This document shows, one piece after another, positions 42,867 to 54,990 of a stretch of 64,000 nucleotides of DNA. Under the pieces are notes generated by a model. The model did no database searches and was not told where the DNA came from. It was given only the letters and a program-made list of their open reading frames with translations. The stretch lies in assembly GCA_003439945.1 (NCBI GenBank), contig QVRM01001404.1, forward strand, positions 79,001-143,000, read 5' to 3'. The number at the start of each line of letters is the position of its first letter. The first letter of the stretch is position 1. The position numbers were made by a program, and so were the translations under genes. The stretch is from Dermanyssus gallinae (Eukaryota; Arthropoda; Arachnida; Mesostigmata; Dermanyssidae).

Positions 42867-45280
42867 CTCGGTTTGGTAGAACTCAGCAAGAAAATATTTT
42901 TTCTTAATAGAAGGAGGACGCGGAAACGTCTTGTTTAGAAGAAAGAGAGAGGATGAATTTTATAAAAGTAGTTATTCTGCCTCTTCTTCTACATAGTTGT
43001 GCGAAATCTACGTTTGTGGGAGAACCAGTTAACCCATGAAGGAACCGAGTATACCGGCGTGTTCGGAAGAAAATTCTACACAACGGAAGACACTTGGCTT
43101 GCGTAGCGAAAAGCGAATAGCCAGGCTGAGGAAAGTCATGAAAAGTCGATATGTTGTTATGTCTTACGTTAACGCTTTTTCGTGAAAAATCGTATTTTTT
43201 TCATTACGGCCGAAAATGTATATTCAAAAAACAGTCTCAGTTACTTGACAACTACGTAACGCAGTACCATTACCTTCATACGAAAATGGTAAGCATTAAA
43301 TTTGCTATTGCGTGAGAGTGGTCTTTTGGACGTACATTTTTGGTCGCAAAGGAAAATTTTTACAATTTTTCATGGAAAAGCGTTAACATATCGGCTTTTT
43401 ATGACTTGCCTTTATCTGGTGATGCGCTTTTCCCTAAGCAAGCTAGTGAAATATCGTCCGTTGTGTAGAATTTTCCTCCGAACACGCCGGTATAATCGGT
43501 TCATACATGCGTTGACTAGCCCTCCCGCAAACGTAGATTTCGCACAATTCTGTAGGAAAGAAAAAGCAGAATAACTACTTTTATAAACTTCACTATCTCT
43601 CCTAAACAAGACGTTTCCGCGTCCTTCTTCGATTGGGAAAAAATATGTTCTTGCCGATTTCTACCAAACCTCGCATTAAGTACATAACGATATGAATGAC
43701 CCTGTTTATAAGCTCGACCATTTGCTAGGAAAGTTTATTTTGCATACATTAGCAATAGGTTCATGGTATACATATAAAATACTAACAAAGCTCTGTTCAG
43801 GCTAAGCTCATCTTGTACGCATAGGTTGACTGGTAGTGCGTCGAGCTGCCTAATTGCCAGACTATGGACTCGGCCAGTTCTACTTGTCCGTATAATTCAA
43901 AGAGTACATGCAACTTCCACATAGGTGCAATGACTTGCTTACTTGAGGCGTGCGCGATTCAGTTTAATTTTGCGGTCGACTTCAGCATATGTTCCTCGCG
44001 TACTAAATTGCCTAATTTTTGTCCTTGAATTCTTTGTTTTAGTTTATGGTAGGTACACCGTCTCGCCGCTTCGTATAGGGGTACATTATTATCTGTTCGT
44101 TTGGCGTCCTGAAAATATACCATCAAATGTACTGTAAACACAAGTGTTATTTACAATTCTCAAAAACCTTGCACAAGTTTAAAACAGGGCTCATATGTAT
44201 TACCGTTTGCTAAACATTTGATCTGAACAATCTGCCAACAGGACGATGTATAGCACAGTTTATATTGCAGCCTTCCAGTTACATACAGTGTTTATATTGC
44301 AACGGTGCCCTTGAGAAAACCTAGAAAATGCCTATGTGGTAAAAAAAATGAGGATCAGAGTTTCTTCTTTGGACATGTGAATGTCTGGTGATGACATGAT
44401 TTAAAATACGAATGTTTTTACGCTTTTCGGTAAAAGCACAAGACGCAAACGGATGACCTCGATTTAGCATTTGGTGTAATTGCGTTGCGACCCAGTAGAA
44501 CGAAATTATAGCAAAGAAGTGTACCACCATCCGGACGATTGGAATCACCCTGTACCGCTAAGATGCTGCTACTCTCTTGCGACTACTTTCTTCTCTTCCC
44601 TTTATTACAGTTGCAGTACCGAGACGGTCGAACTCAGAGGCCGCGAAGAGAGCCGTCTCACGGTCCTGCTGGTAGCAGTCTCCATCATGTTCCTCATTTG
44701 CGAGACACCGCAGGTGATTGCCTGGTGTTTCATAACGGCCCGCAGCCAGATGAGCCTTGGGTTTCGAATCTTCGATCTCGTCGGCGAACTCCTACTGGTG
44801 GTGAACGCGGCGGGCAACTTCTACTTGTACTGTCTTTGTTCGGCGGCCGTACGAAAGACGCTGGCCGATCTTGTTGTCGAGCTAACTCGCTCCTTGCTAC
44901 TTCTTTCGACACGGTTGCTGTGCACGCTGCTCAGATCGCTACGACGGATTGCCGCCAGAAAGAAGCGAAGCGGCATCAGTATCGGCCACAGTAATTCGAC
45001 TGCTCTATCAGCCGGCAGCGGAACTCTTCCAACGGGATCGGCTCAAACAACAAATACTACTCAAATGCAACAGCCTTGCTCTTGCTCAAACGTACCGTCA
45101 CTTCAACTCAGACCGATCCAACAGCGGCACATAAAAGCGTGCTCTACAAGCTGTAATTCGTACAGAATGATGCTTTTCGACCAGTTCCCGTTGTTCTTGT
45201 TACACAAGTCCGTAAACAACACAGCACAGTCGGCGTTGTGGATATGCTTCATGTTTATTAGCCAATATCATGACGAATAG
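41995..45280 (+). CDS. Class A GPCR, copy B, with altered splice phase and lost stop codon
   Basis: Same receptor family as A, with exons near 41995-42776 and 44611-45280. Exon 1 has two extra codons near ECL1 (NSQIFLLKGS) and a 1-nt deletion in the run CGAAAGACC (CGAAAGGACC in A, C and D). With the canonical GG|GTACGT donor (exon end 42772) the phase becomes 1, and exon 2 would terminate after about 20 codons, leaving five TMs. A GT four nt downstream (AC|GTTTGT) restores phase 2. In exon 2 the stop TGA is AGA, adding 56 residues to 45280. Key residues (DRH, CETP, NFYLY) are kept. An upstream in-frame ATG at 41944 exists only because a short stop-containing segment is deleted. Either a variant functional receptor or an early pseudogene. 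Confidence 0.7.
42870..43670. mobile_element. Intronic foldback element (copy B), shortened centre
   Basis: Same inverted arms as in A (starting GGTTTGGTAGAACTC; ending CTACCAAACC), but about 250 bp of the central spacer, including the third terminal copy, is missing. It follows a (TA)n at 42836-42866. Confidence 0.75.
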
Positions 45281-45485
45281 CATGTTTAGAAATGGTCAAC
45301 AGACAAGATTCCTGTAGGTAATGATCTGGAATAGCGTTTCGTTTCACCTACGGTGTGGATTTTTAGATCGTATAGGCCAAACAAGATAGTTCTTAAAAAC
45401 CTTTTGCTTTTTTGTCAAACAACAAAAAGTAGTTTTTGTTGATACGGGATCATACCATGTACTACATGCGTTTAGAATAAATTGT
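45281..45485. other. 3' flank of GPCR B
   Basis: Near-identical to 35300-35505 of A, including an AATAAA at about 45476. The homology ends exactly where the GC-rich island begins. Confidence 0.6.
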
Positions 45486-45930
45486 GCCCGCCAGCCCGAA
45501 TAGACAGGCCAGCAGCTCCCCCACCCTCCCCCCTATCGAGGTTCGGAATGGGGGTACCACACTACTCCGCCGTACCGATTAGACGCGTTCACCTCGCGAT
45601 TCCGCGTTACACACCAGAATATTACGCGCCCCCCCCCCCCCCCCGAAGGGGAGTTTGACCCACTCCAGCGCAGGGGTTTCCCGCCGCTGCGAAGGGCAGC
45701 TACGGGGCCAGAAGGTCTTCTCGACCGTCTCGGCGGTCTGCGTTCATGTGGACACTACTCACTCATTTTGCCTATTAAGCCAAGGCAGCAGGCGTCCCGG
45801 ACGGTACCACCGGGTGTCACCCGGGGCATTAACCGTCCGGCCCGGGGGTCATTATGCAGCACATTCCCCCCGTATTGGCAATAGCCTTAACAGCCCTCGA
45901 ATGGGCCACGACAGGATGAAAATATAAATT
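45486..45930. repeat. GC-rich island with poly-C run
   Basis: Abrupt GC-rich sequence starting at GCCCGCCAGCCC, with a C run near 45628-45645 and several CCGG-rich blocks, ending GACAGGATGAAAATATAAA. It interrupts the 3' homology between A and B, so it is inserted DNA. It resembles the island at 8640-8935 in composition and poly-C. No coding motif recognised; a retroelement end is possible. Confidence 0.45.
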
Positions 45931-46043
45931 CGTTGCAGCCAATCTCTATCGTATGCCTTTTTTTTTAATAATAGATAAAGATGGTTTTATTTCATTTTGA
46001 AGTTACAGTGGAATATGAATATATCGTATGCCTTATATATATA
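45931..46043. other. Short spacer with direct repeat at the duplication boundary
   Basis: ATCGTATGCCTT occurs twice (about 45948 and 46024) bracketing this spacer, just before the TA run at which the second large block starts. Confidence 0.5.
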
Positions 46044-46177
46044 CACGAGGTTTTCAATCAGGCTTTATTGATATTATACCAATTTATGGTGAATAGACTT
46101 GAAACATATTAACATGTTCGACAAGTTGGCAATCTGTCACAAAGCACTCTCTAAAAAGTAAATATATATATATAAAA

Positions 46178-46405
46178 TTAAAATACTAAATAGATATTAT
46201 TTGGCCGTGCGTCAGAACTAGAAGAAATAGAAGAAGCCGATTCGTCAGTATCGCTGCCTGCTGTGCCGCCGTGGTGGCTGTGAATATCGTCGCCGTTAAT
46301 GTCTGCTTCTGAGCCGCGCCTTTGTCCGGTTGATCTGTTCTCTCCCTGCATGACATCCCTTCGACATTGACGAAGGCCAGAAATTTTAGCGGCTAATCTG
46401 CTCAA
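46178..46405 (-). mobile_element. Probable LINE C-terminal fragment (block 2 copy)
   Basis: A 75-codon minus frame, starting SRLAAKISGLRQ with a Ser/Asp-rich end, near a GCTTTATTGA block. Partner of 27700-27960, which has changes that interrupt the frame. No catalytic motif. Confidence 0.35.
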
Positions 46406-46440
46406 CCGGCTCGCTCTAGTCTATGAAGTCCGAAAGATGA

Positions 46441-47589
46441 AGCCGAGAGAATGAGCAATCTGAGGTCACAGAGGAGCCACATACTTTTGAGGGGTCAATC
46501 AGCAAAACCGAATTGAAGCTTGACCTCCACATCTAGCGGAGGAACCTAAATGTTCAGCAAACAGCAGTGCCGCTAAAGTGCAGCAATACCAGGTAATTAG
46601 ATAGACATATGTAGACAGTAAAATGACGCAAGAGAAGGTGGAAACGCATAGATTGACGGCAAACGACAAATCAAGTCCGTCTTTGCAACCACACATGAAA
46701 CATCATCATCACCAACAGCAGCAGTCTCATCAACAACGCTTTTGTTGTGAGTACAGCAGTAACTGATCTGATGGAGCATTGGATGGAGCATCGTATGCCA
46801 AGAAGATGTAAAAAAATCGAAGGTTGAAGCGATACGTTCCATTCTCAACTTGGTAAAGCAGCGAACTAGAAAAGCTCTCGAGTATGCGATCTCGGCTTCG
46901 TCACTTTCGTTATATTTGCAAATAGCAAACCCATAACCGAGTGTCTAGTAAACCTGTCTATTGTCAATCAGTCACTGACATTGCTCAGTGAACGAGCGAA
47001 AAACGAGCTCTGAGCGATGGAGACCGCACCGAGGAGGAACCGTCCAGATTGTTGCTTTGATATTGGCTTTAGTCAACACTTTTGTAGATCGTCGACTGAA
47101 CAACTGATTATGAACTAATCCTTCACCGAGTTTGTAGAGTCTACCGATGGCATCAACTCACGGGCAGCTTCCATCAGAGGGCAGGGGTTCGGCCAGAGCT
47201 CGAGCTACCACGAATCAGGACGACGCCTATATTGGTTTTTACAGAACTACAATTAAAACAAGGTGAGTATTGAAATGAACTAAGACGGCCAAAATTAAAA
47301 AAAACGGGGGGGAGTACAGATGTTTTAATAAAAGAGATGGTGCGTTATCATCCACCCTAATATATATATGTAAAATAAGCGGTTCCACAATAGCACCATA
47401 CATATGTCTTAAAATGAAGGCTATTTTCATTGTGCTGTAGTAGCTGTTTTTAGACATATTTATGTGCGACTACTGTGGGTATAAATATGCTTTAAATCAA
47501 TGTCACGTGGTTTTATGATAATATCATATTAAGTTAAAATACAGTTGAGAATTGATCGTCTGCATAATCAAATCCATACGAAGAAATCA

Positions 47590-47591
<2 letters not shown>
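46441..47591. other. Duplicated spacer, no gene seen
   Basis: Near-identical to 27965-29100 apart from small indels. Includes the 5'-truncated family A SINE at about 47236-47308. Confidence 0.4.

Positions 47592-47643
<52 letters not shown>
47592..47643. repeat. (TA)n microsatellite
   Basis: Uninterrupted TA run of about 50 bp. The block 1 partner has almost none here, so the tract expanded or contracted after duplication. Confidence 0.95.
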
Positions 47644-47645
<2 letters not shown>

Positions 47646-50246
47646 TTAGAGCAACTTACAACAAATCTTATTGTTGATGAAAAGAGCCCGTTTTGTAAGG
47701 GGGTTTTTGCAGCGTGTTTTCAGTAACCTAGGTGGCTCAAAACCGTGTCTAGCCGTGTTCTCGTGTATCGGATTTTCGGTATTCTGCAGCCATTTTTCTA
47801 CTTCTGATTCAGCTTCAGCTGTTAACCTCCATGGCGAGGGCAAAGGAGGCAGGCGAGGAACCGACTCACTCAATAACTGGCGACGGCTGATCGGCTAGCG
47901 CAAACGTAAACAGAAACGAAGCAGAAAACGCAAATTATAGTAAATCGGCGATACTCCACCAGTCGGCTTCACAACTATAGGTACCTCGTAATCAACAACC
48001 ACATGTGTAATTTTTTTCTCCAAATAAACATCTAGTACATGTGATGTCTTTTTGTGCCGTCCCCAACTCTAGCGCAAGGCCAAATTTATATATATATATA
48101 TATATGCAAGCTGATGTTCTTAAATTATTAGCAAAGTCTATGTCTGTACCTAGGTGGCATTGAGCCGTATTGACTCATTTATGTTTCTAGCGTACGAATC
48201 ACCCGATTAGAGCTGTAATGTCGAAAATCTTTTAGCAGGCACACCCGTTGCTTTATGGATACGTGGTGAAGGTCTTTGTTGTGCGGTGTCTTAAGTGCTT
48301 TGGGAATTTGTGCTGTTCATGTGTGTTCAGTGGCTGTTTTCATGAGCAGCTCTGCAACTTGGGACCATCGATCAGGCTAGGTATTATACGTTGCGTACTT
48401 TATATGCCACCTACAATACCTGTTACTAAATGCGTTTGATTTAAGCCCACAATTGTCTGAACTTACTTTTTAGACCATCATTCAGGGCTGTTTGCATTCG
48501 AGCTCATAACTGTATGGTTTCAAAACGCCCGGGATGTAAAACTATGATTAAACAATTCGCGATAAAGCGCTGTGATCATATGTGACGTCACGTGACAACT
48601 TGCCAGTCTGTCGGCGCATTTTCAATAAACATGTTTTTTAAGCTGCAAAGTCCTAGTGCTAATGGAGATCAAGTTAAATGCATTGTATTAAAATACACAC
48701 TAGTGAACCATAGAAATCACGTTTTAGAAATCCCTCGTTGTCAGTATATTATTATTATGAAAGCGCCAACACCCTAGTAGAAATTGGGAATCATTTACAT
48801 CAGACGCTTAACCCATTTAAAAGCGCGGTAGTTATTTTCTCGGAGTACAGCGTAGATCAAGAGAAACTATAAAAGTCGCTTGAAATTGTCGTAACTTATG
48901 ACGGCTTAATATACCTATCAAAGCAAAAAATAGAAGTGGGTGACAAGGCAATAAGAGCTCCAAGGGAACCACACGCATATTTTGTGTGGTTATTAAGCAG
49001 AATTCCAACAATATACGCGGTGCCGGGCTTAATGTCTAAAAGGACAAGTAAAAGCCTAGAAAGTTGGAAAAGTGATGCAGCCAAATCGACTCTCAAAATG
49101 CTAGGTCATCTGGAGGCATCGGAACTTCACGACAGCAAGCTTTTATATATACAGTGCGTTCCAAAAGCACAGAACACACTTACAACGCAGGTAGCCAGAG
49201 TAAAAACGATGCCAACACATTGATGGCTGAATATAATATTCACTTTAATGGAGATTTCGCACTTCAAGTCACAGAGGTACCGCTGGGGTTCTTAAGCGCC
49301 TCTAGCGGTTCACGTTCGGATCCAATTGATGGCGTGTGCGCAATGTAGAATGCTTTGACTTCTGCCCATAGAGCGTCATGCTAACTGCGCTTTTTCGTCG
49401 AACGTCAAGTCAAGTTTAAAGCACCTTTGCCTCGGAAGGTAAAGAGGATGCTAACAGCCTGAGAAAACTAAACCTGAATTAAGGCTGAGGTTCCTTTTAA
49501 CCGTTATCTCGGTCGACGTCCTTTCGACGGGATGGAGCTTTCTGGAAGCACGAAGGTCAGGATAGACCCTGACCATTCATTGTGATATTACACGGCCGCA
49601 CCATTTAGAGCTTTCGTAGAATGTGCGCAGGAAAATGAACGTATTCTCTGCTGGATTAGGTGCTGTTAATATGACACGCATGGTGCACACAGCTTTTATC
49701 CCAGAAGGGTAGTCATTCTATGCGAGCAAAGATCTATTCTTAGCGTAACAAAGTACGCTTTAGACAAAAATTATAACCGGAACTTTAATTAGACATGGAA
49801 TGACGGTCAACTAAGCAGCGATTAGTCCTCCAAACGAAGGAGTCTTCGATCGGAAAGAAACGGCAAATAAGTCCTCAAGCGCAAGGAGCGCATCGATAGA
49901 GGTAATATCAGACGAGCGATCGTGGTGACAGACAGAAAGTTTCTGTTCCGTATATTCACCCAGTGATGAGAAATGTACCGTCAAAGTTTTATTTCAGGAC
50001 ATTGCGTAATTCCGTGGAATATTTTGTTTTCAACTAGATCTAAGTTTGTAGTTCCTTTGCACGAGGTACCCAATGCATCGGCATAACTAGTCAGGTGGCC
50101 CACCACAGCTTCACTCTAAACGTATGCTTACGCAAATGCATTTTTCTGCTATTGTGTTCGATTTAAGCCCAACGTGGGTGGTGCACGTAAATACCGGACG
50201 CACCGAGTGACCTAAGCTAAACAGCGAATATCTTCTTCCCGCGACG
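47644..50246. other. Upstream region of GPCR C
   Basis: About 99% identical by eye to 29116-31719 upstream of A. No promoter motif singled out. The 9,125-bp tandem duplication begins within it at 49136. Confidence 0.5.
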
Positions 50247-51074
50247 ATGAATGGGAGTTTTTCGAACGTCGCCACCACAACAGCTTATGAGAGCACCGGA
50301 GTTATGAAGCAGACTGAGGACGATGATGATTATGAAGCTTTTTTAAACTTCTATGAATACTATCGCGTGGCCCTGCAGGTGACGATGGTGCTCGGCATCT
50401 TTGGCAACCTGATCAACATCATCGTGCTGAATCGACTTACTTTTCGAAACAACACTTTCGTGTACATCTTCTGGCTGGCAGTCGCTGACCTCGGCCATCT
50501 GCTCATAAACTCGATCTTCTTTCTGAAGTCTCTCTACGAGCGACTGACCTACTGCTATTCGTACCTGTTCGCCCTTTGCCATCTGACATTTCCCCTAGGC
50601 AATGGCTTTTCGGCGACCAGCGCTCTCCTTGTATCGATTCTAGCCATTGATCGGCATCGAGCCGTGTGCCGCCCGCTCGAGTGCACCGAACGCGAAAGCC
50701 AGCGCCGCGTTCTAACGAAAATCGCCGCTGCGTTTATGTTCTCGTTTTTGGTGTACAGCCCGGTCTCGGTCCAGACGCAATTGGTAGAGATCAGCTTCAT
50801 TAGACCGGGCCGCAACGCTTCACGCCTGGCACTTGCTGTTCACACACCGAAACGTTACCGCTGCGAAGTGGCCGGTATCACGGACCAACTAGCGTTTCGA
50901 GTGTACGCGGTTGTTAGGGAACTGACTACGCGAGCCTTTCCCGTTGCCCTTGTATTCATTCTCAACGTGAAAATTCTGTTGGCTCTCCGCAAATACCGAA
51001 AGGACCGGCAAGAGCTCGGGTACGTTTGTTATGCCTAACGGAGAGTTTAACTTAGCCATGTCGTTACGAACGTA

Positions 51075-51110
<36 letters not shown>

Positions 51111-53620
51111 TATATATCTCTCGGTTTGGTAGAACTCGGCAAGAAAATAATTTTTCTTAATAGAAGGAGGACGCGGAAACGTCTTGTTTAGGAGAGAGAG
51201 AGAGGATGAAATTTATAAAAGTAGTTATTCTGCCTTTTCTTCTTCTACATAGTTGTGCGAAATCTACGTTTGTGGGAGAACCAGTTAACACATGAAGGAA
51301 CCGAGTATACCGGCGTATTCGGAAGAAAATTCTGCACAACGGAAGACACTGGCTTGCGTAGCGAAAAACGAATAGCCAGGTTGAGGAAAGTCATGAAAAG
51401 TCGATATGTTGTTATGTCTTACGTTGACGCTTTTTCGTGAAAAATCGTGTTTTTTCCATTACTACCAAAAATGTATATTCAAAAAACAGTCTCACGCAAT
51501 AGAATGTCCACCATGTTCGTACCAAAGTGATGGTGCTGCGTGCATATCGAAAGCGAAGGCATGCATACTTGCATAGGATGTATGAGAAAGTTAGGTACAA
51601 ATTTTGAGGTTTGGTAGAACTCGGCAAGAAAATAATTTTTCTAGTGGAAGAAGGGGGCGGAAACGTCTTGGCAAAATTTTGCGGTTCTGTACGTGAACAC
51701 TTGCACGTAAAACATAACAACTATGACTGTCGAAAAAGCCTAGTTACTTGACAACTACGTAACGCAGTACCATCACCTTGATACGAAAATGGTGAGGATT
51801 AAATTTGCTATTGCGTGAGAGTGGTCTTTTGGGCGTACATTTTTGGCCGTAATGGAAAATGTTTACTATTTTCCATGGAAAAGCGTTAACGTAACATATC
51901 GACTTTTTATGACTTGCCTTAATCTGGTGACGCGCTTTTCCCTAAGCAAGCTAGTGAAATATCTTCCGTTGTGTAGAATTTTCCTCCGAACACGCCGGTA
52001 TAATCGGTTCATTCATGCCCTCCCGCAAACGTAGATTTCGCACAACTATGCAGGAAAGAAAAAGAAGAATAACTACTTTTATAAACTTGACTATCTCTCC
52101 TAAACAAGACGTTTCCGCGTCCTTCTTCGATTGGAAAAAAATATTTTCTCGCCGATTTCTACCAAACCTCGCATTAAGTACATAACGATATGAATGACCC
52201 TGTTTATAAGCTCGACCATTTGCTAGGAAAGTTTATTTTGCATACATTAGCAATAGGTTCATGGTATACATATAAAATACTAACAAAGCTCTGTTCAGGC
52301 TAAGCTCATCTTGTACGCATAGGTTGACTGGTAGTGCGTCGAGCTGCCTAATTGCCAGACTATGGACTCGGCCAGTTCTACTTGTCCGTGTAATTCATGA
52401 AGTACATGCAACTTCCACATAGGTGCAATGACTTGCTTACTTGAAGCGTGCGCGATTCAGTTAAATTTTGCGGTCGACTTCTGCATATGTTCCTCGCGTA
52501 CTAAATTGCCTAATTTTTGTCCTTGAATTATTTGTTTTAGTTTATGGTAAGTACACCGTCTCGCCGCTTCGTATAAAGCTACATTATTACCTGTTCGTTT
52601 GGAGTCCTGAAAATATACCACCAAATGTACTGTAAACACAAGTGTTATTTACAATTCTCAAAAACCTTGCACACGTTTAAAACAGGGCTCATATGTGATA
52701 CCGTTTGCTAAACATTTGATCTGAACAATCTGCCAACAGGACGATGTATAGCACAGTAATTTTACCCAAATTGTTTATATTGCAGCCTTCCAGTTACATA
52801 CAGTGTTTATATTGCAACGGTGCCCTACAGAAAACCGAAAAAATGCCTATGTGTTAAAAAAATGGGGATCAGAATCTCTTCTTTGTACATGTGAATGTCT
52901 GGTGAGAACATGACTTAAAATACGAATGTTTTTACGCTTTTCGGTAAAAGCACAAGACGCAAACGGATGACCTCGATTTAGCATTTGGTGTAATTGCGTT
53001 GCGACCCAGTAGAACGAAATTATAGCAAAGAAGTGTACCACCATCCGGACGATTAGAATCACCCTGTACCGCTAAGATGCCGCTACTCTCTTGCGACTAC
53101 TTTCTTCTCTTCCCTTTATTACAGTTGCAGTACCGAGGCGGTCGAACTCAGAGGCCGCGAAGAGAGCCGTCTCACGGTCCTGCTGGTAGCAGTCTCCATC
53201 ATGTTCCTCGTTTGCGAGACACCGGAGGTGATTGCCTGGTGTTTCGTAACCAGCCAGATGGGCCTTCGGTTTCGAATGTTCGATCTCGTCGGCGAACTCC
53301 TACTGGTGGTGAACGCGGCGGGCAACTTCTACTTGTACTGTCTTTGTTCGGCGGCCGTACGAAAGACGCTGGCCGATCTTTTCGTCCAGCTAACTCGCTC
53401 CTTGCTACTTCTTCCGACACGGTTGCTGTGCACGCTGCTCAGATCGCTACGACGGATTGCCGCCAAAAAGAAGCGAAGTAGCATCAGTATCGGCCACAGT
53501 AATTCGACTGCTCTATCAGCCGACAGCGGAACTCTATCAACGGGATCGGCTCAAACAACAAATACTACTCAAATGCAACAGCCTTGCTCTTGCTCAAACG
53601 TACCGTCACTTCAACTCTGA
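50247..53620 (+). CDS. Class A GPCR, FMRFamide/myosuppressin-receptor-like, copy C
   Basis: Exons 50247-51019 and 53125-53620 join in phase 2 to give 422 residues; the acceptor is TTTATTACAG. All landmarks of the family are present: GNLIN in TM1, LAVADL, a TM3 Cys 24 residues before DRH, CETP in TM6, NFYLY in TM7, a basic helix 8 and a Ser/Thr-rich tail ending SNVPSLQL. Relative to A, exon 1 has 17 replacements against 4 silent changes (hand count), concentrated in TM1-TM4 and ECL2. Exon 2 has about 8 replacements plus a two-codon insertion (LLLLP). The 3' flank lacks a segment that carries two poly(A) signals in A; the next AATAAA is at about 54152. The frame is intact, so the receptor is probably functional. 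Confidence 0.88.
51123..52168. mobile_element. Intronic foldback element (copy C)
   Basis: Same structure as copy A, with arms of about 0.4 kb and an internal third terminal copy (about 51607). Preceded by a (TA)n at 51079-51117. Confidence 0.8.
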
Positions 53621-54450
53621 CCGATCCAACAGCGGCCGAACACATAAAAGCGTGCTCTACAAGCTGTAATTCGTACAGAATGATGCTTTTCGACCAGTTC
53701 CCGTTGTTCTTGTTACACAAGTCCGTAAACAACACAGCACAGTCGACGTTGTGGATATGCTTCATGTTTATTAGCCAATATCATGACGAATAGCATGTTT
53801 AGAAATGGTCAACAGATGCCGTCCTGACCGATATTCCTGACGCATTCCATTTAATTAAGCTATCTTTCAATTTCAAGAAGACCGATGCTCCTTTCTTCAA
53901 TGACCCGCAAAATAATCTACCTTGACGAATAGCGTTGACGTTTCGGCAGGCAAGTAGACAAGGTGGCTTTGAGCAGTCGTGTGCAGGTTCAGGGCTCTTC
54001 CCAGGGATTGCAGATTTGACCTCGTCGAGCCTTTGCACTGAGCTTATCCAAATGGCTAGAAGGACCAGAGAGTCCCACCCAATAGTTTACGTTGTTCGTG
54101 CTTAGAAGACCTGTATCCTTCTTCGAATGTCACGCCGAAAGCATCTGACAGCAATAAAATTAACGATGTTATAACGAGGCTCGGGCTACAACGAATCAGG
54201 ACGACGCCTTTTTTTATTGAATGTTTTGCGCAACCGCCGACTTCATGCTGCCCTGCTGTTTGTAAGCTAACAACTATCTAGCCAGCGCCCTCTGAGCAGT
54301 TAGAGTTAGTTATAAGAGGGGAAGACTGCATAACAAGAATGTTAGACGACCAATGACAGGCCGTTTTATTTTCAGATGAGACCAGCAGCAAGTTTGCCTC
54401 AAAAGCACACTATTATATCAATTAAAATATAGTGAATTAACATTTGCAAC
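53621..54450. other. 3' flank of GPCR C
   Basis: Matches the A flank but with a 289-bp deletion (A 35324-35612) and a small extra segment near 54045-54115. The minus frame with CLLACRNVNAIRQGRLFCGS (54038-53799) is retained but truncated. Confidence 0.5.
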
Positions 54451-54608
54451 TGAGCAAGGTGGGTTAGTGGCAAAGCCATTGCTTTGCGTTCGGAAAGTTG
54501 TGAGTTCAAGACCTGGACCGACCATTCTTAAATTGGTTTGTATGGCTTCCAATTTAAACTAGGTGAGTGCAGGAGTGGACTTAATCGGCCAAAATAAAGT
54601 AAAAAAAA
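54451..54608 (+). repeat. tRNA-derived SINE (family A)
   Basis: Ortholog of 36178-36336 by duplication, with the same head, body and A tract. Confidence 0.75.
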
Positions 54609-54879
54609 CGGAGGAGTACAGATGTCTAAATAAAACAGATGGTGCATTTTGATCTACTCCCATATAATTATACTTAAAATAAGCAGTTGCACAACAGCAC
54701 CATACATATGTCTCAAAACGAAGGCTGTTTTCATTGTGATATAGTAGCTATTTTTTTGGCATATTTATGCGCGACTATAAATATGCTTTAAATCAATGTG
54801 ATGTGGTGATACGATAATATCATATTAAGTTAAACAGTACAGAGTTATTCGTCTATATATTAAAAACAAATCACCACTA

Positions 54880-54903
54880 AATATATATATGTAAATATAT
54901 AAT

Positions 54904-54986
<83 letters not shown>
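54880..54986. repeat. Compound (TA)n microsatellite
   Basis: Partner of 36595-36735, with different repeat lengths. A shorter TA run is at about 55227-55242. Confidence 0.9.

Positions 54987-54990
<4 letters not shown>

Noticed and set aside
45486..45930. Ribosomal DNA or an rRNA fragment
   Set aside because: It is GC-rich, but I recognise no conserved rRNA core segment, and it is inserted precisely into receptor flank homology.
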